Assembly: GCA_002279825.1 (NCBI GenBank)
Contig: NCCV01000002.1
Span: 215,257 to 279,256, forward strand
Source of the DNA: Sphingomonadales bacterium 12-68-11
GTDB taxonomy: Bacteria > Pseudomonadota > Alphaproteobacteria > Sphingomonadales > Sphingomonadaceae
Direction: 5' to 3'
Length of the DNA: 64,000 nucleotides
This document shows, in pieces, positions 38,335 through 46,380 of the stretch. The translations under genes and the position numbers were made by a program. The notes below the pieces were generated by a model. That model had not been told where the DNA came from, searched no databases, and was given only the letters and a program-made list of their open reading frames with translations. Each line of letters begins with the position of its first letter. Position 1 is the first letter of the stretch.

Positions 38335-38481
38335 TCAGAATCTAGCGAGGAGCGCCTGCGTGACAAGCGGGGCGGAAGCGGCATCGACAATACCGGTATA
38401 AGCCTTGGAATACGTCATCCCTTTGAACGGACGAAGGCCCAGTTCAATGCAGTCGTCAATCGAAGACAGACCACCCGGCAT
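38335..38481 (-). CDS. Short ORF or gene remnant upstream of the 506-aa gene
   Basis: A 48-residue frame (MPGGLSSIDDCIELGLRPFK then GMTYSKAYTGIVD...) ends 20 bp before the 506-aa gene. An upstream in-frame ATG at 38538 would add 19 basic residues. The residue mix is protein-like rather than the Arg/Ala-rich mix of random GC-rich frames. It may be a small partner or the 3' remnant of a truncated gene. Confidence 0.35.
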   Translation of the reverse strand: MPGGLSSIDDCIELGLRPFKGMTYSKAYTGIVDAASAPLVTQALLARF

Positions 38482-38625
38482 GGACGCTCGGCTGCGCAAA
38501 GACGAAGGTCTGATAAGGGCGCGCGCGTGAGATCGCATCCGTCCGAACACCGACAACCAGCAACTCTTTTGCCCTTCCCCCAGCATGCCGCTATGCCGGC
38601 CCGCGCAAGCGCCAGGGGGAGTGCA

Positions 38626-39060
38626 ATGTCCGGTACCGTCTATGTCCTCAACGGGCCCAATCTCAACCTCCTCGGCCTGCGTGAGCCGGAGATCTATGGC
38701 TCGGACACGCTCGACGACATCGCCGGGCGGCTCGAGGACCGGGCGCGCGAGCTGGGGCTGGCGGTCGACATGCGCCAGTCGAACCACGAGGGGCACTTGT
38801 GCGACTGGCTGCACGAGGCGCAGGCCGAAGGCGCCAAAGCGGTGCTGCTCAACGCCGGGGCGCTGACGCATACCAGCCTGGCGCTCTACGACGCGATCCG
38901 CGCGATCAGGACACCGGTCATCGAGGTCCACATCTCGAACCCTCAGGCGCGCGAGGCCTATCGCCACAAGAGCTATGTGGCGATGGCCGCCAAGGGCACG
39001 ATCGCGGGGTTCGGCGCCTATGGTTATGAGCTGGCGCTCGAAGCGGCAGCACGGCTCTGA
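38626..39060 (+). CDS. aroQ: 3-dehydroquinate dehydratase, type II
   Basis: The 144-residue enzyme of the shikimate pathway begins VYVLNGPNLNLLGLREPEIYG, with catalytic Tyr in that motif, RQSNHEGHLCDWLHEA, LNAGALTHTS and EVHISNP, and the His of YRHKSY. A strong AGGGGGAG site precedes ATG 38626. It is upstream of accB-accC, a neighbour set seen in many alphaproteobacteria. Confidence 0.97.
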   Translation: MSGTVYVLNGPNLNLLGLREPEIYGSDTLDDIAGRLEDRARELGLAVDMRQSNHEGHLCDWLHEAQAEGAKAVLLNAGALTHTSLALYDAIRAIRTPVIEVHISNPQAREAYRHKSYVAMAAKGTIAGFGAYGYELALEAAARL

Positions 39061-39146
39061 CCCTGCACGAAGGGCACCCGCCGCTTGCCTTGCGCGCCCG
39101 CCCGACGCATAGCGCCGGCCAGTTTTCACTCCCCACGAGGATTTAG

Positions 39147-39620
39147 ATGGCCGCAGACCCGGGCAAGAACGCCGGCATGAAGGTCGATACCAAGCTGGTT
39201 CGCGAGCTCGCCGAGCTGCTCGCCGAGACCGGCCTTACCGAAATCGAAGTCGCCGACGGCGAGCGCAAGATCCGTGTTGCGCGCCAGGCGCTCGTTGAAG
39301 CGGCCGCTGCCGCCCCGCCGGCCGCCCCCGCCGCGCCTGTGCCTGCCGCTGCGGCCGCGCCCGCCGCGCCGGCCGCGCCCGATCTGGCCAACGCGGTGCG
39401 CTCCCCGATGGTCGGCACCGCCTATCTGACGCCCGATCCCGATACCGATCCGTTCATCCGGGTCGGAGACACCGTCAAGGCCGGCGACACGCTGCTGATC
39501 GTCGAGGCGATGAAAGTGATGAACCCGATCACCGCGCCCAGCGCCGGCACGGTCAAAGAGATTCTCATCGGCCACGCCCAGCCGGTCGAATACGACCAGC
39601 CGCTGGTCGTGATCGCCTGA
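39147..39620 (+). CDS. accB: Acetyl-CoA carboxylase biotin carboxyl carrier protein
   Basis: The 157-residue protein has an N-terminal helix ([22 protein letters not shown]), an Ala/Pro-rich linker, and the biotinyl domain with the biotin Lys in [10 protein letters not shown]. It carries CO2 between AccC and AccAD for fatty acid synthesis. accC follows after 13 bp. Confidence 0.97.
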   Translation: MAADPGKNAGMKVDTKLVRELAELLAETGLTEIEVADGERKIRVARQALVEAAAAAPPAAPAAPVPAAAAAPAAPAAPDLANAVRSPMVGTAYLTPDPDTDPFIRVGDTVKAGDTLLIVEAMKVMNPITAPSAGTVKEILIGHAQPVEYDQPLVVIA

Positions 39621-39633
39621 CGGCGGCGCAGCA

Positions 39634-40983
39634 ATGGCCATTACCCGCCTGCTGATCGCCAACCGCGGCGAGATCGCGCTCCGCATCCACCGTGCCGCGC
39701 ACGAAATGGGTATCGAGACGGTGGCGGTCCATTCGACCGCCGACACCGAGGCGATGCACGTGCGGCTGGCCGATCACGCGATCTGCATCGGGCCGCCGCC
39801 GGCCACCGACAGCTATCTCAACACCGCCGCGATCATCGCCGCGGCCGAAATCTCGGGCGCCGACGCGATCCACCCCGGCTACGGCTTCCTGTCGGAGAAC
39901 GCCCAGTTCGCCGAGATCGTCGAGGCGCACGGGATCTGCTGGATCGGGCCCAAGCCCGAGCACATCCGCACGATGGGCGACAAGGTCGAGGCCAAGCGCA
40001 CCGCCGGCAAGCTCGGCCTGCCGCTGGTGCCCGGTTCCGACGGGGCGGTGTCCGATATTCTCGAGGCGGAGAAGATCGCCGAGGAAATCGGCTATCCGGT
40101 GATCATCAAGGCCGCTTCGGGCGGCGGCGGGCGCGGCATGAAAGTGTGCACCGGGCCCGAGCAGCTTGACGCGCTGATGCGCCAGGCCGGCAACGAGGCC
40201 AAGGCCGCGTTCGGCGACGATACGATCTACATCGAGAAGTACCTCGGCAACCCGCGCCACATCGAGTTTCAGGTGTTCGGCGACGGCCGGGGCGAGGCGA
40301 TCCATCTCGGCGAGCGCGATTGCTCGCTCCAGCGCCGCCACCAGAAAGTGCTCGAGGAAGCCCCCTCCCCGGTCATCACCCCGGCCGAACGCGACCGCAT
40401 GGGCGGGATCGTGGCGCGGGCGATGGCCGACATGGGCTATCGCGGCGCGGGAACGATCGAGTTCCTGTGGGAGAACGGCGAGTTCTACTTCATCGAGATG
40501 AACACCCGGCTGCAGGTCGAGCATCCGGTGACCGAGGCGATCACCGGGGTCGATCTGGTGCGCGAGCAGATCCGCATCGCCGACGGCAAGCCGCTGTCGG
40601 TCAAGCAGGACGAGATCGAGTTCAAAGGTCACGCGATCGAGTGCCGGATCAATGCCGAGGATCCGTGGACCTTCGCGCCTTCGCCTGGCTTGGTCACCGC
40701 CTACCATGCGGCGGGCGGCATGCACGTGCGGGTCGATAGCGGGCTCTACGCCGGCTACCGGATCCCGCCGTACTACGATTCGATGATCGCCAAGCTGATC
40801 GTCTATGGCCGCACCCGCGAGGGCTGCATCATGCGGCTGCGCCGCGCGCTCGAGGAAATGGTCGTCGAAGGAGTCAAGACTTCGATCCCGCTCCACCAGC
40901 AGTTGCTGCGCGAGCCCGACGTGCTCAACGGCGACTATTCGATCAAGTGGCTCGAGGACTGGCTGGCGCGGCGCGAAGCCTAG
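39634..40983 (+). CDS. accC: Acetyl-CoA carboxylase biotin carboxylase
   Basis: The 449-residue ATP-grasp enzyme carboxylates biotin on AccB. Motifs are [46 protein letters not shown] and [20 protein letters not shown]. Its stop abuts the convergent iron-permease gene with no gap. Confidence 0.97.
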   Translation: MAITRLLIANRGEIALRIHRAAHEMGIETVAVHSTADTEAMHVRLADHAICIGPPPATDSYLNTAAIIAAAEISGADAIHPGYGFLSENAQFAEIVEAHGICWIGPKPEHIRTMGDKVEAKRTAGKLGLPLVPGSDGAVSDILEAEKIAEEIGYPVIIKAASGGGGRGMKVCTGPEQLDALMRQAGNEAKAAFGDDTIYIEKYLGNPRHIEFQVFGDGRGEAIHLGERDCSLQRRHQKVLEEAPSPVITPAERDRMGGIVARAMADMGYRGAGTIEFLWENGEFYFIEMNTRLQVEHPVTEAITGVDLVREQIRIADGKPLSVKQDEIEFKGHAIECRINAEDPWTFAPSPGLVTAYHAAGGMHVRVDSGLYAGYRIPPYYDSMIAKLIVYGRTREGCIMRLRRALEEMVVEGVKTSIPLHQQLLREPDVLNGDYSIKWLEDWLARREA

Positions 40984-41403
40984 TCATCGGCGGTCGAGCA
41001 GGCGCGCGACGGAATCGCGCGCGGTCGCGGCTTTGGCGTCCTCATAGGCCTGATCGGCAGCGTTCCTTTCGAGCTCGGCGCGGATCGCCTCGATCTTGCG
41101 ATCGGTCAGGTGTTCGATGCCGATGAACTGGCCGCGCGCGTTCTCGACCGCACGGATCAGCTCGTCGAGCTTGGCCTGCATCGCCGCGGCGTCGCGGTTC
41201 TGCGAATTCTGGATCAGGAACACCATCAGGAAGGTGACGATGGTGGTGCCGGTGTTGATCACCAGCTGCCAGGTATCGCTGAAGCCGAACAGGGGCCCGG
41301 TTGTACCCCAGACCAGGATCACGGCGAAGGCCAGCAGCGAGGCGACCGGCTGCCCCGCGAGCGCCGAGAACTTCGAAGCGATGCGGGTGAACAGCTCGTC
41401 CAT
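40984..41403 (-). CDS. Low-affinity iron permease family membrane protein
   Basis: The 139-residue protein has two helices (SLLAFAVILVWGTTGPLFGF and WQLVINTGTTIVTFLMVFLIQNSQNRD) and a cytoplasmic coiled-coil tail. The TFLMVFLIQNSQNRD signature is that of the Fet4-like family. In bacteria metal transport is unproven; the tail suggests assembly. Confidence 0.88.
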   Translation of the reverse strand: MDELFTRIASKFSALAGQPVASLLAFAVILVWGTTGPLFGFSDTWQLVINTGTTIVTFLMVFLIQNSQNRDAAAMQAKLDELIRAVENARGQFIGIEHLTDRKIEAIRAELERNAADQAYEDAKAATARDSVARLLDRR

Positions 41404-41442
41404 CTCCGCTAAACCCGCCGCGCGCGGTTTGATGCCGGCACG

Positions 41443-42198
41443 CTAGTTCCCGGACTCCGCGCCGTCGCGGGCCTGATATTCGAGCGCGAAGCTGGGATCG
41501 CATTCGTAGGGCAGCACGTACTGCCCGGCCCGCTTGTCCCAGCGGATGAAACGCGCGCCGGTGTTCTCGAGCACCGCCGGGTCCGAGAACCACTGCGTCG
41601 CGAGCAGCGCGGTCCCGTCGGCGCTGAGCTTGTAGCGCTCGACCATGTGGATGGCGTCGCTGTGGTCGAGGCCGTTGTTGGTGATGGTCGAGGCGGCGAT
41701 GTGAGTGGTGTCGACCACCAGTTCGTCGCCGTCCCAGCGGCCGATCGAATGGCCCATCTTGGTGTGCGGCGCATCGGCCGGCGGGTGCCCGCGCCCGTCC
41801 ATGAAAATCAGGCGCACTTGATCGTAGTACTCGTAGCGGAACACGATCAGGTCGCGCGTCTGATCGATCTCGAACGGAAACGGCCCCTGCACCGCATAGA
41901 CGATCGACTGCGGCGCGCAGACGCGCTGCAGGGTCATCTCGTCCTCGGCGCGCCAGGTCCGCGCCTTCTCAAGCGCCTCGGGGGTGAGCTTGAGGCCGCC
42001 AAACTCCATGCGCGGGAATTCCGGCGCGCCGGTGTCGGCGATGACCACCGATCCGGCCGGCAGCTTGGCGATCAGGTCCGGGTCGGGCTCGACCGTGGCG
42101 AACGTCGGCGACCAGAAGCCCGCCAGGTCGGCCTCGGCCGAGGCGGCCGAGGGGAGCGCGCAGGCCAGCCCCGCGCAGACCAGTAGGGCGATGCGCAT
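41443..42198 (-). CDS. Secreted protein of unknown function
   Basis: The 251-residue protein has a signal peptide (LVCAGLACALPSAASAEAD) and begins LAGFWSPTFATVEPD. It contains FRYEYYDQVRLIFMDGRGHP, GHSIGRWDGDELVVDTTHI and ERYKLSADG, a pattern seen in many sphingomonad exported proteins of unknown role. It overlaps the DUF6152 gene by one base (TGATG), so the pair is one unit. Confidence 0.82.
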   Translation of the reverse strand: MRIALLVCAGLACALPSAASAEADLAGFWSPTFATVEPDPDLIAKLPAGSVVIADTGAPEFPRMEFGGLKLTPEALEKARTWRAEDEMTLQRVCAPQSIVYAVQGPFPFEIDQTRDLIVFRYEYYDQVRLIFMDGRGHPPADAPHTKMGHSIGRWDGDELVVDTTHIAASTITNNGLDHSDAIHMVERYKLSADGTALLATQWFSDPAVLENTGARFIRWDKRAGQYVLPYECDPSFALEYQARDGAESGN

Positions 42199-42593
42199 CA
42201 GCTCTGGTCCTGGCGGCCGAACGCCGACGTGCCGACCAGGCTGCCGTCGGCGCGGGTGGCGCGCTGGAGGCGAATGTACGGCTTTCCGTCGCGCGAGGGC
42301 CAACCCTCGATCGTGATGGTCTCGCCCGGCTTGACGCTGTCGCGCGTCCAGCCGCGCCGGGTCAGCACCACCGGCGCGTTGGTCTCGGCGCGCCATTCGC
42401 GGGTGCGGCCGTTGGCATCGGTGACTTCCAGCGCGATCGTGCCGTGCGGGTTCGTGAACCGAAACGCTGTGACCTTGCCGGTGATCGTGACCGACTTGGT
42501 GGCGTCGAAGAACACCGCGAACGAATGGTGCGCGGCCGCCGCTGTGGCCACGCAGGCCAGCGCAAGGCCGCCGGTCAGGACAAGTGCCCGCAT
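42198..42593 (-). CDS. DUF6152 family exported protein (second copy)
   Basis: The 131-residue paralogue of the protein at 1917-2270 has a signal peptide ending AAAHHSFAVFFD, VTITGKVTAFRFTNPHGTI and ITIEGWPSRDGKPY. The conserved His-His after cleavage and the NPHG motif define the family. It is coupled to the secreted protein downstream. Confidence 0.85.
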   Translation of the reverse strand: MRALVLTGGLALACVATAAAAHHSFAVFFDATKSVTITGKVTAFRFTNPHGTIALEVTDANGRTREWRAETNAPVVLTRRGWTRDSVKPGETITIEGWPSRDGKPYIRLQRATRADGSLVGTSAFGRQDQS

Positions 42594-42649
42594 CGAAGGA
42601 ATCCTCTCTCTTTGAGCGCGGCTTAGCACCGGACGCGCGGCGCGCAAAC

Positions 42650-43114
42650 TCACTCCAGCGGGACGCCGGGTTCGTTCTTGGCAGTGCGGATCGTCAGCGA
42701 GGTCTTGACGCTGGCGACGTTGGGCGCGGGCGTCAGTTTGCTGGTGAGGAACTCCTGGAAGCTTTGCAGATCCTTGCTGACGATCTTGAGGATGAAGTCG
42801 ATCTCGCCGTTGAGCATGTGGCACTCGCGCACTTCGGGCAGCGTCTTGATGTGGTCCTCGAACGCGCGCAAATCGCCTTCGGCCTGGCTCTTGAGACTGA
42901 CCATCGCGAACACCGTGATCGCGAAGCCGAGCCGCGAGGCATCGAGTTCGGCGTGGTAGCCCTTGATGACGCCGGCTTCCTCGAGCGCGCGCACGCGCCG
43001 CAGGCACGGCGGTGCGGTCAGCCCGACCCGGCGGGCCAGATCGACGTTGGTGACCCGTCCTTCGGCCTGGAGTTCTGCCAGCAACCGGCGGTCGATGCTG
43101 TCGAGCGTCGCCAT
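42650..43114 (-). CDS. Lrp/AsnC family transcription regulator
   Basis: The 154-residue protein has the HTH LLAELQAEGRVTNVDLARRVGLT and a RAM domain (ITVFAMVSLKSQAEGD... HMLNGEIDFILKIV). ATG 43114 has AGGTGG about seven bases upstream; ATG 43120 is too close. The ligand is probably an amino acid. It is divergent from the histidine kinase gene. Confidence 0.93.
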   Translation of the reverse strand: MATLDSIDRRLLAELQAEGRVTNVDLARRVGLTAPPCLRRVRALEEAGVIKGYHAELDASRLGFAITVFAMVSLKSQAEGDLRAFEDHIKTLPEVRECHMLNGEIDFILKIVSKDLQSFQEFLTSKLTPAPNVASVKTSLTIRTAKNEPGVPLE

Positions 43115-43201
43115 GCTCATCCCACCTGAAGCCCCATCCGGCTGCGCCCCATTCAGTCCGCGAAACGAACCGCGTCCAGGGCACCGGCGTCCGGTAATAT
43201 T

Positions 43202-43219
43202 ATTGTGTATGATCGCAAT
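43202..43219. promoter_or_regulatory. AT-rich near-palindrome between lrp-like and kinase genes
   Basis: ATTGTG-N6-CGCAAT forms an inverted pair with one mismatch in an otherwise GC-rich 211-bp divergent region. It may be an operator, perhaps for the Lrp-type regulator, but the match to known Lrp sites is loose. Confidence 0.35.
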
Positions 43220-43325
43220 CGTCCCGCTTTGCAACGCGGGATCTGGTGCCCGTTTCGCCTCTGCCGTGAACCGCTATGGGACAGGCTCGCCCCTGCTCTG
43301 CCCACCGCGCGGGCGCGGAGATTCG

Positions 43326-44978
43326 ATGCAGTTCGACGACCGCCTTGCCACCGTCCTGCGCGCCGGCGCGCGCACGCAGGCGGCTGCGCGGACGCAATAC
43401 CGGCAGCTGCTCGACCTGCTGGGCTCGATGCCGGACGAAGCCGCCAGCGAACTGGCCGAGGCGGCCTATCGCCGGCTCGAGGAGCTGGCGGGCGATCTGC
43501 CGCCGACGGTCCAGTCGCAGATCCTGCGTTCGCCCGACCTGCGGCTGCGCAATAGCGCGCTACTCGCGCATCTCGCGCAAGGCGAGCCGCAGGCCGCCGC
43601 GGCGGCGATGGCAACCGCGCGGCTGAGCGAAAGCGACTGGCTGTTCCTGATCCCGCGGCTGCCGATGACCGCGCGCGGCTTTCTGCGCCACCGCCGCAAC
43701 CTGCCGGCGAGCGCCCGGCAGGTGCTGGAACGCCTCGGCGTGCGCGACCTGGTCCTGCCCGAGCCCGCCGGCTACTTGCCCACCGAGCCGCCCGCGGAGG
43801 CGCCGCCCGTGGCCAGTCCTGACATGCCGCTGCCGCTCGATGGCGGGATCGCCGACCTGGTGCGCCGCATCGAGGCGTTCCAGGAAGCGCGCCGTCAGGA
43901 CGAAGCGGCGCGGCGCCGGGCGCCCGAAGACGGACGCGCGGCGCGGCCGGCGGCGGGCTTCGACTTTGCCACCGGGACCGACGACCGCATCGCCTGGGCC
44001 GACCCGGCGATGGCGGCGCTGGCGGTGGGCATGACTCTTGGGCCTGAACGCCCTGAGGCGGTCGCCGCGCTCGGTGCGGCCGGCGCACGCGCCCTGGCGC
44101 GCCGGCTGCCGCTCAGAGCCGCGCGCGCCGAACTGGCCGGGCCGGCGGCGATCGCCGGCACCTGGCTGGTGGACGCCGCGCCGGCCTTCGATCGCGCCGG
44201 GGGCGGCTTCACCGGCTACCGCGGCCGGATGCGCCGCCCGGCGGGGGCCGGAGCGGGGCCACCCGCCATCCGGCGCAATCCCGCGGCCGAGCGAATGCGC
44301 CAGGTGCTCCACGAGCTGCGCACGCCGGTCGGCGCGATCCAGGGCTTTGCCGAGCTGATCCAGCAGCAGTTGTTCGGACCCGCGCCCAACACCTACCGCG
44401 CGCTCGCCGCGGCGGTCGCGGTCGATGCCGCGCGCCTGCTCGCCGGGTTCGAAGAGATCGACCGGCTCGCCCGGCTCGAGAGCGGGGCGGACGCGCTCGA
44501 GACCGGTACCAGTGACTTCCGCGAAGTTCTCGAACGGCTGCTCCGCCGCCTCGAAGGCGCGCTCCGCCCGCGCCGCGCGGCGATCGAATTTGCCGCGACG
44601 GGCGGCCCGTTCGGCGTGGGGCTGGCCGAAGGCGACGCGCTCGAGCTCGCCTGGCGGCTGCTGGCGACACTTGCCGGGGCGCTTGCGCCGGGCGAAGCGA
44701 TCGACGTCACCCTCGCTGGGGACGCCGGTGCCGTGACTTTGCGGGCCGAGCTTCCGGCGGCGCTGCTCGGCGATGACGACCTGTTCTCGGCGGCCGATCC
44801 GGCACGCCCCGGCGCGCTCTCCGCCGGCATGTTCGGCCACGGCTTCACGTTGCGCCTGGCCCGCGCCGAGGCGGCCGCGGTGGGCGGTTCGCTCGAGCGG
44901 CACGACGACCTGCTGATCCTCTCGCTGCCGGCCTTGACCGCCGCCGAGGCCGACCATAGCGTCGCGGAACGCGCCTAG
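43326..44978 (+). CDS. Soluble HisKA histidine kinase-like protein with degenerate ATPase domain
   Basis: The 550-residue protein has no membrane helix. The N-terminal 160 residues are alpha-helical and repeat-like. The dimerisation box HELRTPVGAIQGFAEL places the phospho-acceptor His at about residue 329. The following ATPase region lacks the N-box Asn and the DxGxG motif; only GHGFTLRLARA resembles the G2 box. It may act in phosphotransfer or as a pseudokinase. No response regulator gene is adjacent. Confidence 0.8.
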   Translation: MQFDDRLATVLRAGARTQAAARTQYRQLLDLLGSMPDEAASELAEAAYRRLEELAGDLPPTVQSQILRSPDLRLRNSALLAHLAQGEPQAAAAAMATARLSESDWLFLIPRLPMTARGFLRHRRNLPASARQVLERLGVRDLVLPEPAGYLPTEPPAEAPPVASPDMPLPLDGGIADLVRRIEAFQEARRQDEAARRRAPEDGRAARPAAGFDFATGTDDRIAWADPAMAALAVGMTLGPERPEAVAALGAAGARALARRLPLRAARAELAGPAAIAGTWLVDAAPAFDRAGGGFTGYRGRMRRPAGAGAGPPAIRRNPAAERMRQVLHELRTPVGAIQGFAELIQQQLFGPAPNTYRALAAAVAVDAARLLAGFEEIDRLARLESGADALETGTSDFREVLERLLRRLEGALRPRRAAIEFAATGGPFGVGLAEGDALELAWRLLATLAGALAPGEAIDVTLAGDAGAVTLRAELPAALLGDDDLFSAADPARPGALSAGMFGHGFTLRLARAEAAAVGGSLERHDDLLILSLPALTAAEADHSVAERA

Positions 44979-44991
44979 CCGCGGCTGAGGC

Positions 44992-45945
44992 GTGGCCAGA
45001 CAATCGAAGGGAACAGGCGCGTTGCGATCGCCGATCGATCCGCCGCCCCGCACCGCCCAGGCCCGCTTCGCCGCCGATTTCGGGCAGCGGTTCCTCATAA
45101 CGGTCGAGATCGGCGAAGCATTCGAGCGCGCCCAATCGCGCACGCACGACACGTCCGAACCGATCGATGTCGCACGCATTGCCCGGTTCCAGCGGCTCTG
45201 CGAGGCCGAAGGCGTCGCGCCGGTCTACCTGGCCGACGGGACGATCGCGCGATCGGCCGAACTGGCGGATATGCTGCGCGGCCCGCTCGCGGCGGGCAAG
45301 GCCGAGATCGGGATTCAACTCCGCCCGGCACTCAATCCGCCAGCCGGGCGGGAGCGCGCCGAGCTGCTGGCACTGCGCACCGAGATTGTGCGCAATTTCG
45401 GTTCTGCACCCGTCATTTACCGCGCGGTAGGGAGGGGCGCCGGGGCACTTGCGGCGGCGACACCGCGGGACAGCGGAATCGGCGCCGGCAGCCCGGCGCT
45501 CCCGCACTTCGATGACACGAGTAGCGGCGGCCGGGACGACCGACGTCACCCAATCGCGCCGTACTGGGCGGACGCTACGCACAGCGTGCTCCAACTGCCG
45601 CTGACCAGCGTGTTCTGGGGCTTGCTGCGGCGGCAGGGCGAATGGCTCGATCCCTTGCTGGCACCGGTGCCGCGGCTGCACGGCGCGCTTGCCCGGCTCG
45701 GCCTGCTGCAACGAATCGCACTCACCTGTCCGGGGATCAGCGTCGAAGAGGCGATCCGGGGCATCGACATCGCACTCGACGACGGGCTGCCGCTGCTGGT
45801 GTTCGCGTTCGACTGCTCGTTGCGTGACGCCGACGGTGCCCTCCAGCGCTTCCACGACTGGTGGACACGCGTGTTCGCCTATCTCGAGCTGCGCGCCGTG
45901 CGGCCCACCACGGTGCGTGACGTGCTGCGGGCGGCCGAGCGGTGA
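44992..45945 (+). CDS. NodB/WalW-like polysaccharide-deacetylase-fold protein, active site degenerate
   Basis: GTG 44992 with GAGG upstream gives 317 residues. FLITVEIGEAF, RIARFQRLCEAEGVAPVYLADG, EIGIQLRPALNPP and RALVRRG-type strands follow the order of WalW-type deacetylases, but the usual first Asp and the HxxxH-like metal pair are absent (Glu and Arg are seen instead). C-terminal text (FHDWWTRVFAYLELRAVRP) is typical of the group. It is 13 bp after the kinase and likely co-transcribed. Enzyme activity is doubtful. Confidence 0.65.
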   Translation: MARQSKGTGALRSPIDPPPRTAQARFAADFGQRFLITVEIGEAFERAQSRTHDTSEPIDVARIARFQRLCEAEGVAPVYLADGTIARSAELADMLRGPLAAGKAEIGIQLRPALNPPAGRERAELLALRTEIVRNFGSAPVIYRAVGRGAGALAAATPRDSGIGAGSPALPHFDDTSSGGRDDRRHPIAPYWADATHSVLQLPLTSVFWGLLRRQGEWLDPLLAPVPRLHGALARLGLLQRIALTCPGISVEEAIRGIDIALDDGLPLLVFAFDCSLRDADGALQRFHDWWTRVFAYLELRAVRPTTVRDVLRAAER

Positions 45946-45998
45946 GCTTGCCATGGGCGGGGCCAAAGGGTAGGTCGCCGCGCGCACTGGACGCACGG

Positions 45999-46074
45999 GG
46001 GCCTGTAGCTCAGCGGTTAGAGCTGGCCGCTCATAACGGCTAGGTCGCAGGTTCGAATCCTGCCGGGCCCACCA
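45999..46074 (+). tRNA. tRNA with CAT anticodon, probably tRNA-Ile2
   Basis: A 76-nt cloverleaf with encoded CCA. Acceptor GGGCCTG pairs with CGGGCCC, the D stem is GCTC/GAGC, the anticodon stem GGCCG/CGGCT has loop CTCATAA. The GGGCC acceptor and AGCTCAGCGGTTAGAGC D arm resemble ileX-type tRNA whose C34 is changed to lysidine by TilS; elongator Met is the alternative. Confidence 0.93.
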
Positions 46075-46103
46075 GTTTCGTGCGCAGGGTCCACCGGACC
46101 GGT

Positions 46104-46180
<77 letters not shown>

Positions 46181-46350
46181 AGCCCTCATCACGAGCAGGG
46201 CGAGGCAGCCCTGCTGCCCGCCACGAGAGCGGCCGAGCCCAAGGCCGTGGTGAGGGACGCCGGCTGCCGGCTTCGGCGAGGCATCGGAGGCGCCGCCGGC
46301 GTGCGCGCGGCCAAGCCACTTGACACCAAGGCCAGACGCGGATCATGGCA

Positions 46351-46359
46351 TGTTATATT
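46351..46359 (+). promoter_or_regulatory. Extended -10-like promoter element before TonB receptor
   Basis: TG-T-TATATT at 46351-46359 in an AT-rich pocket would start transcription near 46366, just before ATG 46381. This supports the 46381 start over ATG 46345, which lies upstream of the element. Confidence 0.35.
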
Positions 46360-46380
46360 GTTTCATGGAGTCGGTCGTTC

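Noticed and set aside
36035..38625. Prophage or genomic island around the holin
   Set aside because: No structural phage genes, integrase, tRNA-end duplication or direct repeats bound the segment; only the holin and one foreign-looking gene are present.
46320..46359. TTGACA at 46320-46325 as the -35 box for the TATATT at 46354
   Set aside because: The spacing is 28 bp, far from the 16-18 bp needed; only the extended -10 was kept.
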